Assembly: GCF_000935045.1 (NCBI RefSeq)
Contig: NZ_JYKS01000032.1
Span: 37,639-101,638 of the forward strand
Origin: Pseudomonas sp. 10-1B
GTDB taxonomy: Bacteria; Pseudomonadota; Gammaproteobacteria; Pseudomonadales; Pseudomonadaceae
DNA length: 64,000 nucleotides
Reading direction: 5' to 3'
Made by a program: the position numbers and the translations under genes. Under the pieces are notes generated by a model, which saw only the letters and a program-made list of their open reading frames with translations, was not told the origin of the DNA and did no database searches. This document shows, piece after piece, positions 51,558-59,238 of the stretch (its first letter is position 1; every line of letters begins with the position of its first letter).

Positions 51558-52729
51558 TCGAAACGCTGTCCACCCCCGGCGCGGCGGGCTTTACCAGCCT
51601 GCCGCCGCTGGCGCTGTACATCCACATCCCGTGGTGCGTACGCAAATGCCCTTACTGCGACTTCAACTCCCACGCTGCCGGGCCTGAGCTGCCGGAAGAC
51701 GCCTACGTCGCCGCCCTGCTGGACGACCTCGACCAGGAGCTGGCTGCGGTACAGGGCCGGCCGATCAGCTCGATCTTCTTCGGTGGCGGTACGCCCAGCC
51801 TGTTCAGCGCCAATGCCCTTGGCCAGTTGCTGCGCGGCGTGGAGCAACGCATCCCGTTCGCGCCAGACATCGAGATCACCCTGGAAGCCAACCCGGGCAC
51901 CTTCGAGCAGGACAAGTTCAAGGCCTACCGGCAGACCGGCATCAACCGCCTGTCCATCGGTGTGCAAAGCTTCCAGCCGGCCAAGCTGCAAGCGCTCGGG
52001 CGCATTCACAATGGCGATGAAGCGGTCCGTGCTGCCGCTATGGCGCGCGCCGCCGGCTTCGACAACTTCAACATGGACCTGATGCACGGCCTGCCCGACC
52101 AGTCGCTGGACGATGCGCTGGGCGACCTGCGCCAGGCCATCGACCTGGGACCGACGCACCTGTCGTGGTACCAACTGACCGTGGAACCGAACACGGTGTT
52201 CTGGAACCAGCCGCCAGAGCTGCCCGAGGACGACATCCTCTGGGACATCCAGGAAGCCGGCCAGGCGCTGATGGCCGAGCACGGTTTTCGTCAGTACGAG
52301 GTCTCGGCCTATGCCCAGGCAGGCCGCGCCGCGCGTCACAACCTCAACTACTGGCGCTTTGGCGACTTCATCGGCATCGGCGCCGGCGCCCACGGCAAGC
52401 TGACCTTCGCCGACGGGCGCATCCTGCGTACCTGGAAAACCCGCCTGCCCAAGGACTACCTGAACCTGGCCAAGCCGTTCAAGGCCGGCGAGAAGCTGTT
52501 GCCGGTCGACGAACTGCCATTCGAGTTCCTGATGAACGCCTTGCGCCTGACCGATGGCGTGGAAGCCGAGCTGTTCACCCAACGCACCGGTTTGCCGCTG
52601 GAACAACTGCGCGAAGCGCGCCGAGGCGCCGAACAAAAGGGCCTTTTGCAGGTCGAACCGGATCGACTGGTGGCCACGCCAAGGGGCCAGTTGTTCCTCA
52701 ATGACCTGCTGCAGTATTTCTTGACCTAA
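51554..52729 (+). CDS. hemW: Radical SAM haem chaperone HemW
   Basis: Haem-binding radical SAM protein that delivers haem to respiratory enzymes; often misnamed HemN. It has 391 residues from ATG 51554. The cluster motif is CVRKCPYCDF (Cys28, 32, 35); the fourth cysteine found in true coproporphyrinogen dehydrogenases is replaced by Phe, which marks HemW. FFGGGTPSLF follows near residue 76, and the HemN C-terminal domain ends the protein. It is coupled to rdgB by a 4-bp overlap. Confidence 0.93.
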   Translation: MIETLSTPGAAGFTSLPPLALYIHIPWCVRKCPYCDFNSHAAGPELPEDAYVAALLDDLDQELAAVQGRPISSIFFGGGTPSLFSANALGQLLRGVEQRIPFAPDIEITLEANPGTFEQDKFKAYRQTGINRLSIGVQSFQPAKLQALGRIHNGDEAVRAAAMARAAGFDNFNMDLMHGLPDQSLDDALGDLRQAIDLGPTHLSWYQLTVEPNTVFWNQPPELPEDDILWDIQEAGQALMAEHGFRQYEVSAYAQAGRAARHNLNYWRFGDFIGIGAGAHGKLTFADGRILRTWKTRLPKDYLNLAKPFKAGEKLLPVDELPFEFLMNALRLTDGVEAELFTQRTGLPLEQLREARRGAEQKGLLQVEPDRLVATPRGQLFLNDLLQYFLT

Positions 52730-52738
52730 GGATGACCC

Positions 52739-53065
52739 ATGGATCTGGTACTTGACCTGCTCGCGACGGTTTCCCGCTGGAGCCGCAGCAACCTGTCGGA
52801 GATTTCGCTGGCCTTGGTAGGCTGCCTGCTGGTGCTGTTCGGCACTGATATCAAGGGCTGGGTAGAGCAACGCCTGGGCGGGCTGGCCGGCGCGCTGCGC
52901 GTGCCGTTCATGGCGCTGATGGTGATGATCGGCAGCGGCGCGGCGCTTATCTATGTCACACCGTGGGTGGTGAAGGGGCTGAGCCAGTTCAACAACTATG
53001 CGCTGGCTCCAGTATTGCTGGTTGTGCTGGTGATCATTGGCGTGGTGGCGGATCGCCGCGGCTGA
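52739..53065 (+). CDS. DUF3392 membrane protein
   Basis: Small inner-membrane protein of 108 residues with three hydrophobic stretches (about 22-37, 58-76 and 86-103). The sequence LVGCLLVLFGTDIKGWVEQR is the conserved part of DUF3392. Function unknown. It starts 9 bp after hemW and is the last gene before a REP pair and a bidirectional terminator. Confidence 0.85.
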   Translation: MDLVLDLLATVSRWSRSNLSEISLALVGCLLVLFGTDIKGWVEQRLGGLAGALRVPFMALMVMIGSGAALIYVTPWVVKGLSQFNNYALAPVLLVVLVIIGVVADRRG

Positions 53066-53129
53066 AGCGCTGGCGCCGGGCCCTTTTAGGAGCAACTGTC
53101 TTGCTCAAAACCTAAAGGCTTACGCAACC

Positions 53130-53217
53130 TTTGTGGGAGCGGGCATGCCCGCGAACACCGGCAAAGCCGGTGCCATACACCGGGTCGCCTGTTTCGCGGG
53201 CACGCCCGCTCCCACAG
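53130..53217. repeat. Single REP-pair unit related to the 35.7-kb array
   Basis: TTGTGGGAGCGGGCATGCCC... and ...GCGGGCACGCCCGCTCCCAC are inverted REPs enclosing CGAACACCGGCAAAGCCGGT and GCCATACACCG, the same inner hairpin and spacing as one unit of the mrcA-maeB array. It is present once here. Confidence 0.85.
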
Positions 53218-53284
53218 AAGTCCCGAACGGTCTTGGGAACCGGTGTGGAAACCCAAGAGCGAAGGATACTCAGTCCTGTCGCTC

Positions 53285-53318
53285 AAAAAAAACCGCCTTT
53301 CTCAAGGCGGTTTTTTTT
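53285..53318. terminator. Bidirectional terminator between DUF3392 and trmB
   Basis: AAAAAAAACCGCCTT (53285-53299) pairs perfectly over 15 bp with AAGGCGGTTTTTTTT (53304-53318) across a TCTC loop. Eight-base A and T tracts make it work for both convergent genes. With the REP unit it accounts for the 302-bp gap. Confidence 0.96.
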
Positions 53319-53367
53319 CGCCTGCATTCCTGCAAGCATCGGCATATCAAAAGGCCGTATCAGCCAA

Positions 53368-54090
53368 TCAATCCACCTTCTCGAACTTCAAGTCCCAAAC
53401 CCCATGCCCCAGCCGCTCGCCGCGGCGCTCGAACTTGGTGATCGGGCGCTCTTCCGGGCGCGGCACGTAGGTGCCATCGGCCGCACGGTTGCGATAGCCC
53501 GGGGCAGCGCTCATCACTTCCAGCATGTACTCGGCATACGGTTCCCAGTCGGTGGCCATATGGAACACGCCACCGGGCTTGAGCTTGCGCCGTACCAGCT
53601 CGGCGAACTCCAGCTGGACGATGCGGCGCTTGTGGTGGCGCGCCTTGTGCCAGGGGTCGGGGAAGAACAGCATCAGGCGGTCGAGGCTGTTGTCCGCCAC
53701 GCAGCGGTTCAGCACTTCGATGGCATCGCAGTCATACACCCGCAGGTTCTTCAGCCCCTGGGTCAGCACACCGTTGAGCAACGCGCCCACGCCCGGGCGG
53801 TGCACTTCCACACCGATGAAGTCCTGCTCAGGCGCGGCAGCGGCCATTTCCAGCAGGGAATGGCCCATGCCGAAGCCGATCTCCAGGGTGCGCGGCGCCG
53901 AGCGACCGAACACCTGGTCGTAGTCCACCGGGCTGTCGGCCAGCGGCAGGATGTACAGCGGGCCGCCCTGCTCCAGGCCACGTTGCTGGCCTTCGGTCAT
54001 GCGCCCGGCACGCATCACGAAACTCTTGATGCGGCGGTGCGGGCGGGCTTCGCCGTCGGCGGTGATCGGCGTATCGTGCGATTCAGTCAT
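53368..54090 (-). CDS. trmB: tRNA (guanine-N7)-methyltransferase TrmB
   Basis: Methylates G46 in the tRNA variable loop using SAM. It has 240 residues. The SAM motif TLEIGFGMGHSLLEMA is near residue 70, and the family LDRLMLFFPDPWHKARHHKR (near 134) carries the PDPWxKxRHxKRR signature. The N-terminal arginine-rich stretch (RPHRRIKSFVMRAGRMTEGQ) probably binds tRNA. It begins 9 bp after thiG on the minus strand. Confidence 0.96.
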   Translation of the reverse strand: MTESHDTPITADGEARPHRRIKSFVMRAGRMTEGQQRGLEQGGPLYILPLADSPVDYDQVFGRSAPRTLEIGFGMGHSLLEMAAAAPEQDFIGVEVHRPGVGALLNGVLTQGLKNLRVYDCDAIEVLNRCVADNSLDRLMLFFPDPWHKARHHKRRIVQLEFAELVRRKLKPGGVFHMATDWEPYAEYMLEVMSAAPGYRNRAADGTYVPRPEERPITKFERRGERLGHGVWDLKFEKVD

Positions 54091-54099
54091 CAGGGGCTC

Positions 54100-54894
54100 T
54101 TACTTGATCAGACCATCCAGCGGCGAAGAGGCGCTGGCATAGAGTTTCTTCGGCATACGGCCGGCCAGGTAGGCCATGCGACCAGCGACGATGGCGTGCT
54201 TCATGGCCTCGGCCATCAGCACTGGCTGTTGGGCGTGGGCGATGGCCGAGTTCATCAGCACCGCCTCGCAGCCCATTTCCATGGCGATGGTGGCGTCGGA
54301 TGCGGTACCCACCCCGGCATCGACCAGCACCGGCACCTTCGACTCTTCGAGGATGATCTGCAGGTTGTAGGGGTTGCAGATACCCAGGCCAGTACCGATC
54401 AGGCCAGCCAGCGGCATGACCGCGATGCAGCCGGCTTCGGCCAGCTGGCGGGCGATGATCGGGTCGTCGCTGGTGTACACCATCACGTCGAAACCGTCCT
54501 TGACCAGCACTTCGGCGGCCTTGAGGGTTTCGATCACGTTAGGGAACAGGGTCTTCTGGTCAGCCAGCACCTCCAGCTTGACCAGGTTGTGGCCATCCAG
54601 CAGTTCGCGAGCCAGGCGACAGGTGCGCACGGCTTCGACCGCGTCGTAGCAGCCGGCGGTGTTCGGCAGGATGGTGTAGCGGTCCGGTGGCAGCACGTCG
54701 AGCAGGTTCGGCTCACCCGGGTTCTGGCCAAGGTTGGTGCGGCGCACGGCAACGGTGACGATCTCGGCACCCGAGGCTTCGATGGCCAGGCGGGTTTCTT
54801 CCATGTCACGGTACTTGCCAGTACCGACCAGCAGGCGCGACTGGAAAGTACGCCCGGCCAGGGTGAAGGGCTTGTCGCTACGAACGTTGCTCAT
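54100..54894 (-). CDS. thiG: Thiazole synthase ThiG
   Basis: Forms the thiazole phosphate of thiamine from deoxyxylulose phosphate, dehydroglycine and ThiS thiocarboxylate. It has 264 residues, a TIM barrel; the Schiff-base lysine is Lys106 in NLVKLEVL. GTGKYRDMEE and the phosphate-binding VPVLVDAGVGTASDATIAME are family signatures. thiS lies 54 bp upstream and trmB follows, the common pseudomonad order thiS-thiG-trmB. Confidence 0.97.
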   Translation of the reverse strand: MSNVRSDKPFTLAGRTFQSRLLVGTGKYRDMEETRLAIEASGAEIVTVAVRRTNLGQNPGEPNLLDVLPPDRYTILPNTAGCYDAVEAVRTCRLARELLDGHNLVKLEVLADQKTLFPNVIETLKAAEVLVKDGFDVMVYTSDDPIIARQLAEAGCIAVMPLAGLIGTGLGICNPYNLQIILEESKVPVLVDAGVGTASDATIAMEMGCEAVLMNSAIAHAQQPVLMAEAMKHAIVAGRMAYLAGRMPKKLYASASSPLDGLIK

Positions 54895-54948
54895 CGTTGT
54901 TCCTCGGGAAAAGGTTGCTGGGCTTGCATGTGAACCGCCGGGCAGCTG

Positions 54949-55149
54949 TCAGCCGCCACCAATGGCGTGGACCACTTCGACCTGGTCGCCGTCATTGAGC
55001 AGCGTGCTGTCGTGCTGGCTACGCGGCACGATATCCAGGTTCAGTTCCACCGCGACGCGGCGCCCGGTCAGCTCCAGGCGGGCCAGCAGGGCCGCGACGC
55101 TTTCGCCAGCAGGCAATTCGTAAGGTTCACCGTTCAGTTGAATGCGCAT
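54949..55149 (-). CDS. thiS: Thiamine sulfur-carrier protein ThiS
   Basis: Ubiquitin-fold carrier of 66 residues whose C-terminal glycine is turned into a thiocarboxylate that donates sulfur to ThiG. The start is ATG 55149 (MRIQLNGEPYEL); the longer frame upstream runs through the intergenic region. The Gly-Gly end (HAIGGG) and LNLDIVPRSQH are typical. First gene of the thiS-thiG-trmB run. I see no thiamine (TPP) riboswitch in the 100 bp before it. Confidence 0.95.
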   Translation of the reverse strand: MRIQLNGEPYELPAGESVAALLARLELTGRRVAVELNLDIVPRSQHDSTLLNDGDQVEVVHAIGGG

Positions 55150-55251
55150 GCGCACGGCCACCATCGTTCTTTGGGGCCCGCATTCTAGCGCCGAACCGCC
55201 CTGCAACCCAAGGGCGGTGCACGCCATTAGTCGCGATTGTGGACCACTCGG

Positions 55252-55623
55252 TCAGCCCAAGCGCCAGGCTGCCAGGCCCAGGCACAGCCAGCCGGCGAGG
55301 AAGCACAGGCCGCCAATGGGGGTGATGATACCGAGCTTGCCCAGGCCACTGAGGGTCAGCACGTACAGGCTACCGGAGAACAGCACGATCCCCAGGGCAA
55401 AGAGACCCCCGGCCCAGCCGACCAGGCGCCCGGGCAGGTGCGCCGAGAGCACGGCGACGCCGAAGATCGCCAGGGCATGCACCAGTTGGTAGGTCACGCC
55501 GGTGTGGAAGATCGCCAGGTAGTCGGCGGTCAGTCGGTTTTTCAGACCGTGGGCGGCGAAGGCGCCCAAGGCGACACCGGTAAAGCCGAAAAAGGCGGCA
55601 AGCATCAGGAAGCTGCGAAGCAT
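55252..55623 (-). CDS. DUF423 (YgdD/YwdK) membrane protein
   Basis: Inner-membrane protein of 123 residues with four hydrophobic helices. The N-terminal FFGFTGVALGAFAAHGLK and central FHTGVTYQLVHALAIF are the conserved DUF423 segments. Function unknown. The start is ATG 55623. The mtgA promoter -10 lies 26 bp beyond this start codon, so the two divergent genes share a very short control region. Confidence 0.9.
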   Translation of the reverse strand: MLRSFLMLAAFFGFTGVALGAFAAHGLKNRLTADYLAIFHTGVTYQLVHALAIFGVAVLSAHLPGRLVGWAGGLFALGIVLFSGSLYVLTLSGLGKLGIITPIGGLCFLAGWLCLGLAAWRLG

Positions 55624-55648
55624 GGGACGACTCCTTGTATCGGGTCTG

Positions 55649-55654
55649 TATAAT
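55649..55654 (+). promoter_or_regulatory. -10 element of the mtgA promoter
   Basis: A perfect TATAAT 34 bp before the mtgA start. A -35 at normal spacing (about 55626-55632, GACGACT) is weak and falls on the ribosome binding site and start of the divergent DUF423 gene. Confidence 0.55.
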
Positions 55655-55687
55655 GGCCCCTTCCACCCGTACGGCCAAGCCATCGCC

Positions 55688-56398
55688 ATGCTGCCAACCC
55701 TTCTCCGCCGCCTTTCCCGCGCCCTGCTCTGGTTCGCTGCCGGCAGCATCGTGCTAGTGCTGGTGTTCCGCTGGGTACCACCGCCCGGTACGGCGCTGAT
55801 GGTCGAGCGCAAGGTACAGTCCTGGGTCAGCGGCGAGCCGATCGACCTGCAGCGTGACTGGACGCCGTGGGAGAATATTTCCGACGAACTCAAGGTCGCG
55901 GTCATCGCTGGCGAGGACCAGAAGTTCGCCAGCCATTGGGGCTTCGACATCCCGGCCATCCAGGCGGCGCTGGCCTACAACGAGCGCGGCGGCAGCATTC
56001 GCGGTGCCAGCACCCTGACCCAGCAGGTGGCCAAGAACCTGTTCCTGTGGTCCGGGCGCAGTTGGTTCCGTAAAGGGCTGGAGGCCTGGTTCACCGCGCT
56101 GATCGAGCTGTTCTGGTCGAAGGAGCGGATTCTCGAGGTGTACCTGAACAGTGCCGAATGGGGTAAAGGCGTATTCGGCGCCCAAGCGGCGGCGCGTTAT
56201 CACTTTGGCGTCGACGCCAGCCGGCTCAGCCGCCAGCAGGCGGCGCAACTGGCGGCGGTGCTGCCGAGCCCGATCAAGTGGAGCGCCAGCAGGCCGAGTG
56301 CCTATGTGGCCAACCGGGCGGGGTGGATTCGCCGGCAGATGAGCCAGCTGGGCGGGCCCAGCTACCTGATGCAGCTCGACTCATCTCGAAAGCTTTGA
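55688..56398 (+). CDS. mtgA: Monofunctional peptidoglycan glycosyltransferase MtgA
   Basis: Periplasmic enzyme polymerising lipid II into glycan strands, without a transpeptidase domain. It has 236 residues from ATG 55688. An N-terminal membrane anchor (about 14-30) is followed by the family 51 glycosyltransferase motifs: VIAGEDQKFASHWGFD (catalytic Glu), GASTLTQQVAKNLFLW, KERILEVYLNSAEWGKGVFG and QAAQLAAVLPSPIKWS. It is divergent from DUF423 and convergent with rpoH. Confidence 0.96.
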   Translation: MLPTLLRRLSRALLWFAAGSIVLVLVFRWVPPPGTALMVERKVQSWVSGEPIDLQRDWTPWENISDELKVAVIAGEDQKFASHWGFDIPAIQAALAYNERGGSIRGASTLTQQVAKNLFLWSGRSWFRKGLEAWFTALIELFWSKERILEVYLNSAEWGKGVFGAQAAARYHFGVDASRLSRQQAAQLAAVLPSPIKWSASRPSAYVANRAGWIRRQMSQLGGPSYLMQLDSSRKL

Positions 56399-56405
56399 AT
56401 ACTGT

Positions 56406-56505
56406 GCCGGCCTCTTCGCGGGTAAACCCGCTCCCACAGGTTCAGCACTGTCCCTGAGGCTTGTGCAGTACCTGTAGGAGCGGGTTTACCCGCGAAGAGG
56501 CCGGC
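56406..56505. repeat. Inverted REP pair between mtgA and rpoH
   Basis: GCCGGCCTCTTCGCGGGTAA... (56406-56440) and CCTGTAGGAGCGGGTTTACC... (56471-56505) are 35-bp arms with a single mismatch and a 30-nt loop. Confidence 0.9.
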
Positions 56506-56518
56506 AAAGCCAACACAA

Positions 56519-56557
56519 ATAAAAAAGCCGCTTACCCAGTTAGGGCCAGCGGCTTTT
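56519..56557 (-). terminator. rpoH terminator
   Basis: On the minus strand AAAAGCCGCT pairs with AGCGGCTTTT around an inner CCC/GGG stem, and TTATTTG follows. It is 20 bp after the rpoH stop. Confidence 0.85.
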
Positions 56558-56576
56558 CTTTGCAACCAAGGCGTGA

Positions 56577-57431
56577 TCAGACTGCGATCAACGCCTTGAC
56601 CTTGTTCATCGCATTCTTCTCCAGCTGGCGAATCCGCTCGGCCGAAACGCTGTACTTGTCCGCCAGCTCATGCAACGTGGCTTTCTCTTCCGCCAACCAG
56701 CGCTGGTAGAGAATGTCACGGCTACGCTCGTCCAACCCTTGCAGCGCTTCGTGCAGGTTGCTGGTGGAGTTGTCGCTCCAGTCGGCATCCTCCAGCTGCA
56801 CCGCCGGGTCGTAACGGTGGTCTTCCAGGTAATGCGCAGGCGACTGGAAGGCGCTGTCGTCGTCAGCTTCCGCTGCCGGGTCGAAGGCCATGTCCTGGCC
56901 ACTGAGGCGGCTTTCCATCTCGCGCACTTCACGCGGCTCGACGCCAAGGCTTTCTGCCACACGATGCACTTCGTCGTTGTTCAGCCAGGCCAGGCGCTTC
57001 TTCTGGCTGCGCAGGTTGAAGAACAGCTTGCGCTGGGCCTTGGTGGTGGCCACCTTGACGATGCGCCAGTTGCGCAGGATGAACTCGTGGATCTCTGCCT
57101 TGATCCAGTGCACAGCGAAAGACACCAGGCGCACGCCCATTTCCGGGTTGAAGCGCTTGACGGCTTTCATCAGGCCAACGTTGCCTTCCTGAATCAGGTC
57201 GGCCTGGGCCAACCCGTAGCCGGCATAGCTACGGGCGATATGTACGACGAAACGCAGGTGGGCCATCACCATTTGCCGAGCGGCCTCGAGATCCTGCTCA
57301 TAATAGAGACGCTCGGCCAGATCACGCTCCTGCTCGACAGTCAGCAGCGGGATGCTGTTGACCGTGTGCACGTAGGCTTCCAGGTTTGCACCGGGTACCA
57401 GGGCATAGGCAGGTTGCAACGATGTGGTCAT
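56577..57431 (-). CDS. rpoH: Heat-shock sigma factor RpoH (sigma-32)
   Basis: Directs RNA polymerase to heat-shock promoters. It has 284 residues. Region 2 spans about residues 50-120 (DLIQEGNVGLMKAVKRFNPE for core binding and promoter melting), the RpoH-specific box QRKLFFNLRS is near residue 131, and region 4.2 near the C-terminus has ATLHELADKYSVSAERIRQL. Upstream are overlapping housekeeping and AlgU-type promoters. ftsX lies 111 bp upstream on the same strand, so readthrough from ftsYEX is also possible. Confidence 0.97.
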   Translation of the reverse strand: MTTSLQPAYALVPGANLEAYVHTVNSIPLLTVEQERDLAERLYYEQDLEAARQMVMAHLRFVVHIARSYAGYGLAQADLIQEGNVGLMKAVKRFNPEMGVRLVSFAVHWIKAEIHEFILRNWRIVKVATTKAQRKLFFNLRSQKKRLAWLNNDEVHRVAESLGVEPREVREMESRLSGQDMAFDPAAEADDDSAFQSPAHYLEDHRYDPAVQLEDADWSDNSTSNLHEALQGLDERSRDILYQRWLAEEKATLHELADKYSVSAERIRQLEKNAMNKVKALIAV

Positions 57432-57478
57432 TCAAGAACCTCCGACTTACAAAACTCGCGCCTTGTGGGCACTGCCAA

Positions 57479-57536
57479 CATTGACCTGGAACAACGGTAC
57501 AAGTTCCATGATGAAGAAAATGTCAATGCTGGCACA
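57479..57536 (-). promoter_or_regulatory. Overlapping sigma-70 and AlgU/sigma-E-type promoters of rpoH
   Basis: On the minus strand, TTGACA (57536-57531) and CATCAT (57513-57508) are 17 bp apart, a sigma-70 pattern. GAACTT (57506-57501) and TCAATG (57484-57479) are 16 bp apart and match the GAACTT-N16/17-TCTGA-type envelope-stress promoter known for rpoH of P. aeruginosa. All lie between the ftsX stop and the rpoH start. Confidence 0.7.
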
Positions 57537-57542
57537 TAAAAA

Positions 57543-58564
57543 CTATCGCGGTGCCAGCTCGTTCAGGTGGCGGGCGACTGCGATCCATGCACCGATATAC
57601 CCCAACAACACCGCTCCGATCAAGAGCGACAGACCATCGGACGCCGGCACCCCACCCAGGGCGAAATCACTGCCGTACAGCCCGGAAAGCCCTACCACCG
57701 CCTCGTTCAGCCAGTTCAGGCCAAACGCCAGGATACCCCACGCCAACAGGCCTGCACCCAGGCCGTACAGGGCGCCCATGTACAGGAAGGGCCGGCGTAC
57801 GTAGGCATCGGTGCCACCGACCAGCTTGATCACTTCGATCTCTGTACGGCGGTTTTCAATGTGTAGACGAATTGTGTTACCGATTACTAACAGCAGGGCG
57901 GAAATAAGCATGACCGCCAGGCCGAAGACGAAACGGTCACCCAGCTTGAGGATCGCTGCCAGGCGCTCCACCCACACCAGGTCAAGCTGCGCCACTTCAA
58001 CCCGCGGCAGCTCCGACAGGCGCTGGCGCAAGGCCTCCAGGGCCGGTTTGTCAACTTCGTTCGGGGTTACCACCACCACGCCAGGCAGCGGGTTGTCGGG
58101 CAATTCACGCAAGGCCTCGCCCAGGCCGGACTGTTGCTGGAATTCCTCCAGCGCCTGTTCGCGGCTGACATACTGCGCGTCGGCCACGCCGGGCATGCCC
58201 TTGATCTCGTCGCGCAGTGCCTCGCCTTCGCGGCTGCCCGCATCGAGCTTGAGATAGAGCGAGATCTGCGCGGCACGCTGCCAGGAACCGCCAAGCTTCT
58301 CGACGTTCTTCAGCAGCAACGACAGGCCCATGGGCATGCTCAGCGCCACCGCCATCACCAGGCAGGTGAAGAAGCTGCCGATAGGCTGCTTGCCCAGCCG
58401 CCGCAGGCTGTCGGCCATGCTGGCACGGTGGCTTTCCAGCCAGGCATGCAGCAACGTGCGGAAATCCGGGCCGTCATCATCTTCACCGCGCTTTTTCTTC
58501 GCCGGTTGCGGGTCGGCCGGCTTTGGCGCAACCCGCTCGGAAACCTTCGGTGTACGTGTAGTGC

Positions 58565-58568
<4 letters not shown>
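57543..58568 (-). CDS. ftsX: Cell-division protein FtsX
   Basis: Membrane subunit of the FtsEX complex, which controls murein hydrolases at the septum. It has 341 residues. A charged cytoplasmic N-terminus (about 1-70) leads to helix 1 (about 69-89), a periplasmic loop of about 120 residues (SREGEALRDEIKGMPGVADA) and three more helices near 214-235, 265-290 and 312-332. It overlaps ftsE by 4 bp (ATGA) and is last in ftsY-ftsE-ftsX. Confidence 0.96.
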
Positions 58569-59236
<668 letters not shown>

Positions 59237-59238
59237 GG

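Noticed and set aside
54895..55251. TPP riboswitch upstream of thiS
   Set aside because: The TPP core words (CUGAGA and the conserved ACCUG-type elements) are not present in the expected order on the minus strand.
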